Shown: positions 8,206 through 16,505 of the stretch, piece by piece
Layout: each line of letters begins with the position of its first letter
Position numbering within the stretch: position 1 is the stretch's first letter
Assembly: GCA_018267915.1 (NCBI GenBank)
Contig: JAFDXN010000052.1
Location: forward strand, 1-38,759
Length of the DNA stretch: 38,759 nt
Source of the DNA: Bacteroidota bacterium
GTDB taxonomy: Bacteria; Bacteroidota; Bacteroidia; Chitinophagales; Chitinophagaceae
Reading direction: 5' to 3'
Program-made: the position numbers and the translations under genes
Notes under the pieces: model-generated
Seen by the model: the letters and a program-made list of their open reading frames with translations, nothing else
Database searches by the model: none
What the model was told of the DNA's origin: nothing

Positions 8206-8412
8206 CTAATTCTCCAGGTGGTGCAGTAATACCTCCCGATAGTATACAAGGGCTATATTAGCCGCCTGCAACTTATCAAGCGTTTTGTTGTAGAGCACAC
8301 GCTCCTCGACGATGAGCTCTAATCCAGTGGTAAGCTTATTCAGGTACTGTTCCCAGGTCATTTTATCATTGTATTTGTCCTGGTAAACTCTCTCCGCTAT
8401 TTCGACATTCAT
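8206..8412 (-). CDS. Small hypothetical protein, 68 residues
   Basis: Not recognised. The predicted protein is helical and charged (WEQYLNKLTTGLELIVEERVLYNKTLDKLQAANIALVYYREVLLHHLEN), with no signal peptide, Cys or membrane segment, so it is probably cytoplasmic. Coding is supported by an exact TAnnTTTG promoter box about 40 bases upstream and by its fit in an otherwise empty interval between lepB and a secreted protein. A palindrome overlaps the start codon. It could be a regulator or a small adaptor; nothing in the sequence decides this. Confidence 0.55.
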   Translation of the reverse strand: MNVEIAERVYQDKYNDKMTWEQYLNKLTTGLELIVEERVLYNKTLDKLQAANIALVYYREVLLHHLEN

Positions 8413-8429
8413 TTAATTGAGCAATTAAA
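8412..8429. repeat. Palindrome at the start of the 68-residue gene
   Basis: A perfect inverted repeat, TTTAATTG (8412-8419) and CAATTAAA (8422-8429), around a 2-base AG loop. Its left arm includes the A of the start codon at 8412, and all of it lies inside the probable leader. It could be a translational hairpin or an operator half-site pair; AT-rich palindromes also occur by chance. Confidence 0.45.
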
Positions 8430-8450
8430 ATTTAGGGGGATAGCAAAAAC

Positions 8451-8458
8451 CAAATTTA
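8451..8458 (-). promoter_or_regulatory. Candidate -7 promoter box of the 68-residue gene
   Basis: Minus-strand TAAATTTG, an exact TAnnTTTG match, 38 bases before the ATG at 8412. The probable leader contains the 8412-8429 palindrome. Confidence 0.45.
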
Positions 8459-8557
8459 TGAAACTAATAGTAATAAATAACATGGGGCCGAAAAAAAATT
8501 TAATAAGACCTTTTTGTTCTTTATAAGGCATATTGTGCTGTTAAATAGGCAGAAAGA

Positions 8558-9148
8558 TTACTTAATATGCGCCTTTAGGTAAATAACAGGGTGTATTTCC
8601 CGGGTTCTGTAAACATTATCGCGAGATTCATATTCATAACTGCGAAACGGTACCCCCTTCAGATCTACTTTTACCACATAGCCATCATCTGTCCAGCTTT
8701 TTACGATATCGGCCTCCTTCCTGGCCCTGTCATACATAGTTCTTAGACGAGGATATCTCCTCAAACCTTTGCAATCGGTATTGGGAATTTTTGCGTCCAT
8801 TTGTTTACCACCCCCATCTTTCCGGCTACTCAGGAACAGGTGGTATTCACCATTTTTATAGTCGGTTTTCACATCATATACATAGCAGGTGAGCGCTACA
8901 AGGTCCTTTTCCGATGCCATGCGCTCCATTTTGGCATGCTTATCCTCCATTTCCTCAGGCTCAAAAGCCATTGTGCTATTGTAGGTTAATTCGGCAATAG
9001 AGCTTTTCACGGGTGTAACATTATCCCAATCGATGCCTGAGTCATCGACCAAATTTTTCACCTGCCAGCGCCAATTGCTGCACGCTTCCTGGGCTTGAAC
9101 GCCATTACATATAAGAATTACCGCGACTACCAGCAAGAGCTTTTTCAT
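8558..9148 (-). CDS. Secreted hypothetical protein, 196 residues
   Basis: Not recognised. MKKLLLVVAVILICNGVQAQ is a clear Sec signal peptide with likely cleavage after the Ala of VQA. The mature protein of about 177 residues has four Cys (two near EACSNWRW and ALTCYV, one at TDCKG), so disulfides in the periplasm are possible. It has alternating hydrophobic strands and ends at VIYLKAHIK without a sorting domain. The gene stands alone, divergent from the VOC gene at 9234. Confidence 0.65.
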   Translation of the reverse strand: MKKLLLVVAVILICNGVQAQEACSNWRWQVKNLVDDSGIDWDNVTPVKSSIAELTYNSTMAFEPEEMEDKHAKMERMASEKDLVALTCYVYDVKTDYKNGEYHLFLSSRKDGGGKQMDAKIPNTDCKGLRRYPRLRTMYDRARKEADIVKSWTDDGYVVKVDLKGVPFRSYEYESRDNVYRTREIHPVIYLKAHIK

Positions 9149-9233
9149 GATCTACATTTAACAGGTAAATATAAAAAATGCAGGCTTTTCAAAGACTATA
9201 TGAGGTAATTTTATACTAACAAAAAAACTCACC

Positions 9234-9614
9234 ATGCTTCAACACAAAAATGTTTTCAGCAGCTATTCGGTTAATGATATTGAAAAAGCCAGGACGTTTT
9301 ATAGAGACAAACTGGGATTGGAGGCAAGCACTAGTGAGATGGGCACTCTTGAACTGACTATCGGCAAGGATGCGAGAGTGATGCTTTACCCTAAGCCCAA
9401 CCATGAGCCTGCGACATTCACGGTGCTGAACCTTATGGTAGACGACATAGAAAAAGCTGTGGACGAACTCAATCGCAAAGGGGTAACTTTTGAACAGTAC
9501 GAAGGCGACATCAAGACCGACGCAAAGGGCATCATGCGTGGCAACGGCCCACTCATAGCCTGGTTCAAAGATCCGTCAGAGAATATACTATCAGTAATAG
9601 AAGATCGCGGATAA
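9234..9614 (+). CDS. VOC superfamily protein (glyoxalase/bleomycin-resistance fold)
   Basis: A 126-residue single-module vicinal-oxygen-chelate protein. [26 protein letters not shown] opens the first beta-alpha-beta-beta-beta unit, and [22 protein letters not shown] opens the second. It ends with the family signature [14 protein letters not shown]. Members are metal-dependent lyases, isomerases or binding proteins; the metal ligands cannot be assigned with confidence, so no substrate is given. It is a lone plus-strand gene between two minus-strand blocks and converges on ftsZ. Confidence 0.8.
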   Translation: MLQHKNVFSSYSVNDIEKARTFYRDKLGLEASTSEMGTLELTIGKDARVMLYPKPNHEPATFTVLNLMVDDIEKAVDELNRKGVTFEQYEGDIKTDAKGIMRGNGPLIAWFKDPSENILSVIEDRG

Positions 9615-9627
9615 GCGGTTATTGTGC

Positions 9628-9658
9628 AAAAAAAATGCTCCCGTTAGAAAACGGGAGC
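9628..9658 (-). terminator. Intrinsic terminator of the dcw operon
   Basis: The 9-bp perfect stem GCTCCCGTT (9637-9645) / AACGGGAGC (9650-9658) has a 4-base loop. On the minus strand it is followed by A and then an eight-base T-run (about 9628-9635). It lies 41 bases after the ftsZ stop. Read on the plus strand there is no U-tract, so it is directional and serves ftsZ rather than the VOC gene. Confidence 0.88.
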
Positions 9659-9699
9659 CGTACGCAATATGAAATTATAAACAAAAGAGGTGATACTTA

Positions 9700-11403
9700 T
9701 TAATCGGGCTTCTTTCCATCAAGGAATGTGTTGATGGTTTGTATAGAAGCCTGTGTATTGTTTTGCTGTTCATTCACGCCTACGCTATAGCCGCTCAGAA
9801 ATTTGTCCGATGAGGCTACGGAGTTGTCGAGGTTCATGTTTTTACGCACGTAAGCCGGCACATTTTCCATATCATCAGTGCTTTCGGAGTTCTTCACGTT
9901 GAAGCTCATGCGACGCAGGCGCTCTGCACGCTCTTCGAGTGCACGTTTCTGCTCTTCAAACCGCCTCTTTTCCTCCATCTCGTCGGCAGTTAGTATGTGT
10001 TCGCCTATTTTAACCGGCGTAACAGGCTGCTCAACTGCTTTAGGTTCCTCGTTTTTGATGATCAGCTTCAGTGAGCTTTCCTCTTCCTTCTTTTCTTCCA
10101 CCTTCGCTACCGGTTCGCTCTCTTTTACCTCCGGCTTCTCGTTCACCTGGAGTTCGAAGCGCTCGACAGGGGCCGGCGTAGCAGGAGCAGGGCTTGGAGC
10201 GCTATTTGAAACCGGGAACTGCGGCTTGGCATCGATGATCACGGTGTGACGCTGTACGGGTGGCATTTCCACCATGGTAGGCGCCATCGTGTCCGCAGCT
10301 TTAACCGGAGCCGGAGCTGCTGCGACTGGTGTATTTGAATAAGAACTGCTGCTATTGAAGGAGTTTGAATTTCCCCCCAGTGGCACATATACCTTCTCAG
10401 GTTCATTGCTCTTTTCCTGCACTTCCGGCGTAAAATCCCTATGGTTGAACCCAGTTGCGATAACAGTAACTGCGATCTTATCGCCCAGCGCCGGATCATG
10501 GCCCATACCGAGTATCACGTCGCAATTGTCGCCGGCCTGCCTTTGAACAAACGCCTGTATCGCTTCTGCCTCGTCCATAGTATGCTCATGCTCGCCTGCA
10601 GCCGACGTGATATTGAGCAGTATCCACTTGGCACCACGGATATCGTTGTCGTTAAGAAGTGGCGAGTTAAGCGCTTCTTCCACTGCGTGCAACGCGCGGC
10701 TTTCGCCGGCTGCTGCTGCGCTACCTAATATCGCTACACCGCCATTGCGCATTACTGTGCAAACGTCTGCAAAGTCCACATTGATCTGTCCGGTAGTGTT
10801 GATCACGTCGGTGATGCACTTTGCCGCGGTCGACAATATGTCATCGGCCTTTGCAAATGCCTGCGTGAAAGGCAGGTTGCCGAACTGCTGGCGAAGCTTA
10901 TCATTAGATATGATGAGGATGGTATCCACATGCTCCCGCATACGGTCTATACCTTCCTGTGCCTGCTTCATACGCTTGCGGCCTTCATAAGTAAAAGGCA
11001 TTGTAACTATACCCACAGTGAGTATGCCCAGTTCGCGGCATATCTTGGCCACTACGGGAGCACCACCAGTACCCGTGCCGCCGCCCATACCGCAGGTGAT
11101 GAAGGCCATGCGTGTATTTACCTTGAGGATCTTGGTGATATCCTCTATGCTCTCTTCGCTGGCCTGTTTGCCGATCTCAGGATTGGCACCCGCGCCAAGG
11201 CCTTGCGTCAGGTGCGGGCCCAGCTGAATTTTGTTGGGAACAGGGCTTAGTGCCAGTGCCTGCGAGTCGGTATTGCAAATAACAAAGTCTACCCCCTCTA
11301 TGCCAAGATCATACATGTAGTTCACAGCATTACCGCCGCCGCCACCCACGCCTATCACTTTGATAATAGACGACTGGTTTTTGGGAATTTCAAAGTGTAT
11401 CAT
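9700..11403 (-). CDS. ftsZ: Cell division protein FtsZ
   Basis: Tubulin-like GTPase that forms the division ring. The N-terminal nucleotide-binding domain includes GVGGGGGNAVN (18-26 region) and the tubulin signature GGGTGTGG (about 107-114). The T7-loop-type motif NVDFADV provides catalysis to the adjacent subunit. At 567 residues it is much longer than E. coli FtsZ because of a long Pro/Ala then Lys/Glu-rich linker from about residue 320. The conserved partner-binding peptide appears as ENVPAYVRKNMNL around 513-525 and is followed by about 40 further residues ending TFLDGKKPD, a Bacteroidota-type tail. It is the last gene of the dcw operon, 62 bases after ftsA. Confidence 0.97.
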   Translation of the reverse strand: MIHFEIPKNQSSIIKVIGVGGGGGNAVNYMYDLGIEGVDFVICNTDSQALALSPVPNKIQLGPHLTQGLGAGANPEIGKQASEESIEDITKILKVNTRMAFITCGMGGGTGTGGAPVVAKICRELGILTVGIVTMPFTYEGRKRMKQAQEGIDRMREHVDTILIISNDKLRQQFGNLPFTQAFAKADDILSTAAKCITDVINTTGQINVDFADVCTVMRNGGVAILGSAAAAGESRALHAVEEALNSPLLNDNDIRGAKWILLNITSAAGEHEHTMDEAEAIQAFVQRQAGDNCDVILGMGHDPALGDKIAVTVIATGFNHRDFTPEVQEKSNEPEKVYVPLGGNSNSFNSSSSYSNTPVAAAPAPVKAADTMAPTMVEMPPVQRHTVIIDAKPQFPVSNSAPSPAPATPAPVERFELQVNEKPEVKESEPVAKVEEKKEEESSLKLIIKNEEPKAVEQPVTPVKIGEHILTADEMEEKRRFEEQKRALEERAERLRRMSFNVKNSESTDDMENVPAYVRKNMNLDNSVASSDKFLSGYSVGVNEQQNNTQASIQTINTFLDGKKPD

Positions 11404-11465
11404 ACTAGTTTATTTTGTGGGTTAGTAAATGATTTAAGAAGTTGTGTTTATGTTGAATAAATGGT

Positions 11466-12860
11466 TTACAATATTTCCTGGTCCTCTACGTCCTCAAAGA
11501 GCTTCATGAACTTGCCTTTCAGGCCGTCGAATAGCTGCGTAAGTGTAGCGCCTCTCTTTGCCCTTCCGTTTTCCTGCTTCTCTTCGGCTCCTTCTTCCTG
11601 TTCTTCCATCTGTATTACCTCTACCTTCTCCTCTACCACAGTGGTTGTAAAAGGCATATAGTTGCCCCCCTTGCCCACGAAGGCCATCTTACCGCTTTCG
11701 TAATCGTGGTAGCCACGCAGTATCAAACCGATACAGGTAGAATACATCGGGTTCATCAGTTCTTCCGAAAGCTTGCCTGTTAGGTGCTCGTTGGGGTAAC
11801 CGATGCGCGCACCCAGACCTGTTACATATTCAGTAAGCTGAATGATATGCTTCAGTTGTGCTCCACCACCGGTAAGGATAATGCCCCCATACAACTTATT
11901 CTCCAATCCCAGTTGCTTCAGGTGATACAGTACATAATCCAGTATCTCTTGCATACGTGCCTGTATGATGTGCGCCAGGTTCTTCATGGATATTTCCTTA
12001 GGCGGCAATCCGCGCAGACCGGGTATGGTGATATAGGCATTAGAGTTAGCCTCGTCAGCCAGCGCCATTCCAAATTGCACTTTCATTTGCTCAGCCTGGG
12101 CGCGTAGCACGCCTAGTCCGTTGCGGATGTCGTTTGTAATGTTCACGCCTGCATAAGGTATCACGGCTGTGTGCTTCAAAATACCGTCATAAAATACCGC
12201 CATATCCGTAGTGCCACCGCCTATATCCACAATGGCTACGCCTGCTTCCAGATCTTCATCGTTCATCACGGCAGCAGCCGAAGCCAAAGGTTGCAACACG
12301 ATGTCCCTTGTCATCAGCTGAGCTTTGTCCACACAGCGTTTGATATTCTTTATAGCGTTACGGTCGCCTGTGATAATGTGGAAGTTGGCGCCGATCTTCA
12401 CGCCACTCATACCGATCGGATCGATCACGCTGGTGGTGCTATCCACTGTAAAGTCCTGTGGCACTATATCAATTATTTCATCGCCGGCCGGTATATATGT
12501 CTGCCTTTGATCTGCTACCAGCAGGTCAATATCCTTTTGGCTTATTTCTTCTTCCATCGATACGCGCACCCTGTCGCCGCGGGTTTGCAGGCTCTTGATG
12601 TGCTGGCCGGCGATACCTACATACACTTCTTTCACCACCAGCTCGGGGTTCGATTCGATGCATTTATAAATAGCTTGCTCAATAGAACGGATACACTGCT
12701 CGATGTTCATAACCACACCGTGGTTAACACCGGCAGAGTCGGCGCGGCCAACACCGAGAATTTCCAGTTTACCGTACTCATTTTTACGGGCGGCAATAGC
12801 CACCACCTTTGTGGTGCCTATGTCCAGGCCTACGATAATGGGTTGTTCTTTTTTGCTCAT
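11466..12860 (-). CDS. ftsA: Cell division protein FtsA
   Basis: Actin-like ATPase that ties FtsZ filaments to the inner membrane. Phosphate-binding motifs are LDIGTTK (12-18) and VDIGGGTTD (211-219), with LTGGGAQL further on as the adenosine motif. After an acidic, Glu/Gln-rich linker the protein ends in a basic amphipathic helix (LFDGLKGKFMKLFEDV), the membrane-targeting sequence. At 464 residues it is slightly longer than E. coli FtsA because of that linker. It lies between ftsQ (11 bases upstream) and ftsZ. Confidence 0.96.
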   Translation of the reverse strand: MSKKEQPIIVGLDIGTTKVVAIAARKNEYGKLEILGVGRADSAGVNHGVVMNIEQCIRSIEQAIYKCIESNPELVVKEVYVGIAGQHIKSLQTRGDRVRVSMEEEISQKDIDLLVADQRQTYIPAGDEIIDIVPQDFTVDSTTSVIDPIGMSGVKIGANFHIITGDRNAIKNIKRCVDKAQLMTRDIVLQPLASAAAVMNDEDLEAGVAIVDIGGGTTDMAVFYDGILKHTAVIPYAGVNITNDIRNGLGVLRAQAEQMKVQFGMALADEANSNAYITIPGLRGLPPKEISMKNLAHIIQARMQEILDYVLYHLKQLGLENKLYGGIILTGGGAQLKHIIQLTEYVTGLGARIGYPNEHLTGKLSEELMNPMYSTCIGLILRGYHDYESGKMAFVGKGGNYMPFTTTVVEEKVEVIQMEEQEEGAEEKQENGRAKRGATLTQLFDGLKGKFMKLFEDVEDQEIL

Positions 12861-12871
12861 ATTGCGTTGCT

Positions 12872-14038
12872 TTAATGATGGTTAGTGTCTTTATTATTGC
12901 TTACTGTTTTTACTTGCTTTGCGGGTTCTTTCTTTACTGTTTGCTTCGCCCCGGGTTTCTCCACTTTTGTGTCTTTCTTGCCTGTTTCCTTTTTCGCTTC
13001 TTTCTTTACTACTTTCAAATCTTTTTTCACGTTTGGCGATGCCTTTGCGGGTGGCGCATGTGCCACGGGCTTTGCCGGACTTTCAGCTTTTTTAACCTCC
13101 ACTTTTGCGGGCGCGGCAGCAAGTGTTTTTTTAACAGCCGTAGCAGGCGGCGTGCTTGCTACCACCGGCTGGGCCGGGGCTGCATTAGAGTCCCTACCTA
13201 TGATGCTTTTCACCCAGTTCATATTGCTCATTGCCTTATCCACGGGCGCATTCCATGCCAGGGCAGGCGACGCGACTACCTGGCCTTTGTAGCGCACATC
13301 TATCACATCATATTTGTTCCAACCTATACGGTTCAGCACATTCTTATAAAATGCAAAGAGGTTATTGAACTTCTCTTTCAGCATCGATGTGTCGCCTATC
13401 AATATTCGTTGATGTCCCAGCACAGGCACCAGCTCAAAAGTGCCACCGGGCTGCATAATGATCTGCGATACCTGTGCATTCCAGAAAGTATCGCTTTCGA
13501 TGAAACGTACCACTTTTACTACCTCTGCCTTGATCACATTCGACGCGCTGTCCTTGTCCTTCAACACGGGCACATTCGTCACCACTGTGGTGTAATGCAC
13601 ATACCTGTCGGATAGCGGCATGATCTGCAATGCGGTATCGAGATAGTAGCTGTTTGTGTCACTGTCGAATACACGGGCTACCGGCACACGTTGGGTTACG
13701 TTCAGGTGCAGGTCGCGCAGGTTGTCAACATATATCTCCGCCCGGCCCACCCACGGATTAGCTGCTATTGCCTCCTCCATACCATGCAGGTCCAGCCTGC
13801 TGGCGGGCGTGCTTTTCAGATCAATATGTTTATCGTTTGCTACCAGGTCCATTATCGCACCCTTATCTATGAAGCGGCACTTGTTCTCGTTCTTTATCCT
13901 GATGTCTATATTCCTTATGTATTTTTCGTCTTCCTTTCGCGAAGCGCTCAATACAGCCACGATACAGCCTGCCGTTACCACCAGCGTCAGCAGGAACTGC
14001 AGTATTTTACGGACCGATATTTTGCGTTTCTCAGCCAT
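12872..14038 (-). CDS. ftsQ: Cell division protein FtsQ/DivIB with long Lys-rich C-terminal tail
   Basis: Bitopic divisome protein. A short basic cytoplasmic N-terminus precedes one membrane segment (about 11-31, LQFLLTLVVTAGCIVAVLSA). POTRA-like and beta domains follow, including NPWVGRAEIYVDNLRDLHLNVTQRVPVARVF, typical of FtsQ. The periplasmic part then runs into a ~104-residue Lys/Ala/Pro-rich tail (about 285-388) with some two dozen Lys, which E. coli FtsQ lacks. The tail is probably disordered. The start ATG shares one base with the murC stop (TAATG). The identity rests on context as much as on sequence, since FtsQ is poorly conserved. Confidence 0.88.
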   Translation of the reverse strand: MAEKRKISVRKILQFLLTLVVTAGCIVAVLSASRKEDEKYIRNIDIRIKNENKCRFIDKGAIMDLVANDKHIDLKSTPASRLDLHGMEEAIAANPWVGRAEIYVDNLRDLHLNVTQRVPVARVFDSDTNSYYLDTALQIMPLSDRYVHYTTVVTNVPVLKDKDSASNVIKAEVVKVVRFIESDTFWNAQVSQIIMQPGGTFELVPVLGHQRILIGDTSMLKEKFNNLFAFYKNVLNRIGWNKYDVIDVRYKGQVVASPALAWNAPVDKAMSNMNWVKSIIGRDSNAAPAQPVVASTPPATAVKKTLAAAPAKVEVKKAESPAKPVAHAPPAKASPNVKKDLKVVKKEAKKETGKKDTKVEKPGAKQTVKKEPAKQVKTVSNNKDTNHH

Positions 14039-15396
14039 TATTTCTTTTCAAGTACCTCTTTTATTGGTTCTACCAATTGATCAATATCTCCCGCACCTGC
14101 CGTAACAAATAGCGACAAAGGCGCGTCTTTTACATATTGCAGCAAGCCCTGCTTCGATAAGATGGTGCAGGCTGTGTTCTGCATCCTGTCTTTTATCATC
14201 GCGGAGCTCACTCCTTCTATCGGCAACTCGCGTGCAGGATATATATCCAGCAGTATCACTTCATCGGCCATATCCAGGCTTTCGGCAAAGCCATCCGCCA
14301 GGTCGCGTGTACGTGTATAAAGATGCGGCTGGAATGCAACGACACATTTGCGGCCTTTGAACAGCTGCTTTGCACTCTTTATCAATGCAGCCAGCTCAGC
14401 GGGGTGATGTGCATAGTCGTCTATATACACCACACGATCATTCTTCACTATATATTCAAAGCGCCGTTTTACTCCTTTAAATCCGGGCAAGGCCTTTTTT
14501 ACCTTGTCAGCGTTGATGCCCAGCAGTTGCGTTACCGTGATTGCTGCCACTGCATTTTCCACATTGTGCATCCCGCCTATAGCCAGGTGCATCTCCTGCA
14601 TATCCCAGTCTTTGCCCTGTATGTCGAAGATGTACTCCCCATCCCGCTGCTCTATATTATGTGCATACACATCCGCTGCGTCGTTTTGCAGGCTATAGGT
14701 CAGCTTTTTATCTCCCTTCAGATCCGCACCTCTGTGCAAGCCGTGCTTAGCCACAAGCGTACCCCCAGCTTTGATATTGGCAGTGTACTGTATGAAGGCG
14801 GTCTCCATCTCCTCCACCGTGCCATATATATCCAGGTGGTCAGCATCCATGGCGGTTAACACCGCTATATCGGGAAAGAGCTTGAGGAAGCTGCGATCGT
14901 ACTCATCCGCCTCTACCACTGCTGTATCATTTGCCGAGCTCCAGTAGTTCTTGTCATAGTTCACCGACACACCGCCCAGGAAGGCATTGCATCCATATCC
15001 CGTTTCGCGCAGCAGGTAGGCTGTCATGGTAGATATGGTGGTCTTGCCATGCGTACCCGCTACTGTGATGGCGTGCATCATCTCCGTGATCCATTGCAAT
15101 ACGTCGCTGCGCTTGTACACAGCATAGTTATTATCCCTGTACCAGTTCAGCTCAGTATGAGCGGCTGGTATAGCCGGTGTGTACACCACCAGTTCAGCTT
15201 CTTTGTCCAGCAACTTCACATCATCGGTGTAGTGCACATCCATCCCTTCCTCAACCAATTGTTTCGTCAGCTCTGTCTCAGTACGGTCATAGCCCTTCAC
15301 GACGGCACCCTGCTCCCGGAAGAAGCGCGCCAGCGCACTCATACCGATACCACCGATACCTATGAAATAAACCCGTTTCAGTTCCCGTACGTTCAT
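14038..15396 (-). CDS. murC: UDP-N-acetylmuramate-L-alanine ligase
   Basis: Cytoplasmic ATP-dependent ligase adding L-Ala to UDP-MurNAc. An N-terminal Rossmann motif, FIGIGGIGMSALARFF (11-26), is the MurC signature. The Mur-ligase P-loop GTHGKTT is at 114-120. DDYAHHPAEL begins the C-terminal domain. At 452 residues it has normal length. It overlaps murG by four bases at its start and ftsQ by one at its end, so translation is probably coupled. Confidence 0.97.
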   Translation of the reverse strand: MNVRELKRVYFIGIGGIGMSALARFFREQGAVVKGYDRTETELTKQLVEEGMDVHYTDDVKLLDKEAELVVYTPAIPAAHTELNWYRDNNYAVYKRSDVLQWITEMMHAITVAGTHGKTTISTMTAYLLRETGYGCNAFLGGVSVNYDKNYWSSANDTAVVEADEYDRSFLKLFPDIAVLTAMDADHLDIYGTVEEMETAFIQYTANIKAGGTLVAKHGLHRGADLKGDKKLTYSLQNDAADVYAHNIEQRDGEYIFDIQGKDWDMQEMHLAIGGMHNVENAVAAITVTQLLGINADKVKKALPGFKGVKRRFEYIVKNDRVVYIDDYAHHPAELAALIKSAKQLFKGRKCVVAFQPHLYTRTRDLADGFAESLDMADEVILLDIYPARELPIEGVSSAMIKDRMQNTACTILSKQGLLQYVKDAPLSLFVTAGAGDIDQLVEPIKEVLEKK

Positions 15397-16496
15397 GTTT
15401 TTGTTGCTATCTCTATTACTTTTCTTGCTATCCTCTCGTCAGCGTCTTTTATCGCCAGCATATGCAGGCTTTTGCTCATTACATCCTGCATGGCACTATC
15501 GTGCAACAGGGTCTTTAATTTTTTTACCAATTCGCTTTTCGCGTCATTGTCCTTTACCATCATTGCCGCATTGTGCTCTACCAGGGCCATCGCATTGCTG
15601 GTCTGGTGATCTTCTGCGGCAAAGGGATATGGCACAAACACTACCGGCTTAGCCGCTATGCAGAGCTCTGCTATCGCCAGGGCGCCCGCTCTCGATATCA
15701 CTACATCCGCCGCTGCATAGGCGTAATCCATTTCCTTTATGAACTCGAATACTTTTACTTTCCCCTTAAATGATTCCGCGCGATTTTTTGCCTGCTCGTA
15801 GTATGGTTTACCGGTTTGCCATATTACCTGCACATCGTCAGCCAGTATCTCCTCCATGCGCGCATCGATCGCTTCATTGATCGATTTTGCGCCCAGGCTA
15901 CCCCCAACTACAAGCAAGGTTGTTTTGCCCTTATCTAATCCTAACCAGTCCTGGCCCTCACCCCTGGTGATCCGCATATCCGATATCTTCTTACGAACCG
16001 GGTTGCCTGTCATGACGAGCTTATCTTTCGGAAAGAAGCGCTCCATATGTTCATATGCCACGCAAACCGCCTTAGCCTTCTTCGCTAGTATCTTATTACT
16101 CTTACCTGCAAAGGAGTTTTGTTCCTGTATCAGCGTTGGTATGTTCATACCCTGTGCGGCACTCAGCACCGGGAAGCTCGCATAGCCGCCCACACCCACC
16201 ACGGCATTGGGCTTAAACTCCTTAAGTATCTTCCTCGCCTGACTGCGGCTCTTTATGAGCTTGAATGGCAATGCCAGGTTCTTCAGGATATTGCTGCGGT
16301 TGAAACCGGCAATATCCAGCCCCACGATCTCAAAGCCCTCCTGCGGCACTTTCTCCATTTCCATTTTCCCTTTCGCACCCACGAACAAGAGCTGCGTACC
16401 TTCGGCAATGCGCTGCAAGGCATGGCCTATAGCCACTGCGGGGAATATATGCCCGCCTGTGCCGCCGCCTGCTATTATGATGCGCATCTTGCTCAT
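15393..16496 (-). CDS. murG: UDP-N-acetylglucosamine-N-acetylmuramyl-(pentapeptide) pyrophosphoryl-undecaprenol GlcNAc transferase
   Basis: Peripheral membrane GT-B glycosyltransferase that converts lipid I to lipid II. The glycine-rich GGGTGGH (10-16) and the central GVGGYASFP bind lipid I or the diphosphate. VISRAGALAIAEL and FVPYPFAAEDHQTSNA form the UDP-GlcNAc site in the C-terminal domain. At 367 residues it has normal length. It follows ftsW by 9 bases and overlaps murC by four. Confidence 0.97.
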   Translation of the reverse strand: MSKMRIIIAGGGTGGHIFPAVAIGHALQRIAEGTQLLFVGAKGKMEMEKVPQEGFEIVGLDIAGFNRSNILKNLALPFKLIKSRSQARKILKEFKPNAVVGVGGYASFPVLSAAQGMNIPTLIQEQNSFAGKSNKILAKKAKAVCVAYEHMERFFPKDKLVMTGNPVRKKISDMRITRGEGQDWLGLDKGKTTLLVVGGSLGAKSINEAIDARMEEILADDVQVIWQTGKPYYEQAKNRAESFKGKVKVFEFIKEMDYAYAAADVVISRAGALAIAELCIAAKPVVFVPYPFAAEDHQTSNAMALVEHNAAMMVKDNDAKSELVKKLKTLLHDSAMQDVMSKSLHMLAIKDADERIARKVIEIATKT

Positions 16497-16505
16497 TGTT
16501 TCGTT

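Noticed and set aside
12171..12875. A 234-residue plus-strand frame opposite ftsA
   Set aside because: Shadow of ftsA; all conserved ATPase motifs are on the minus strand.
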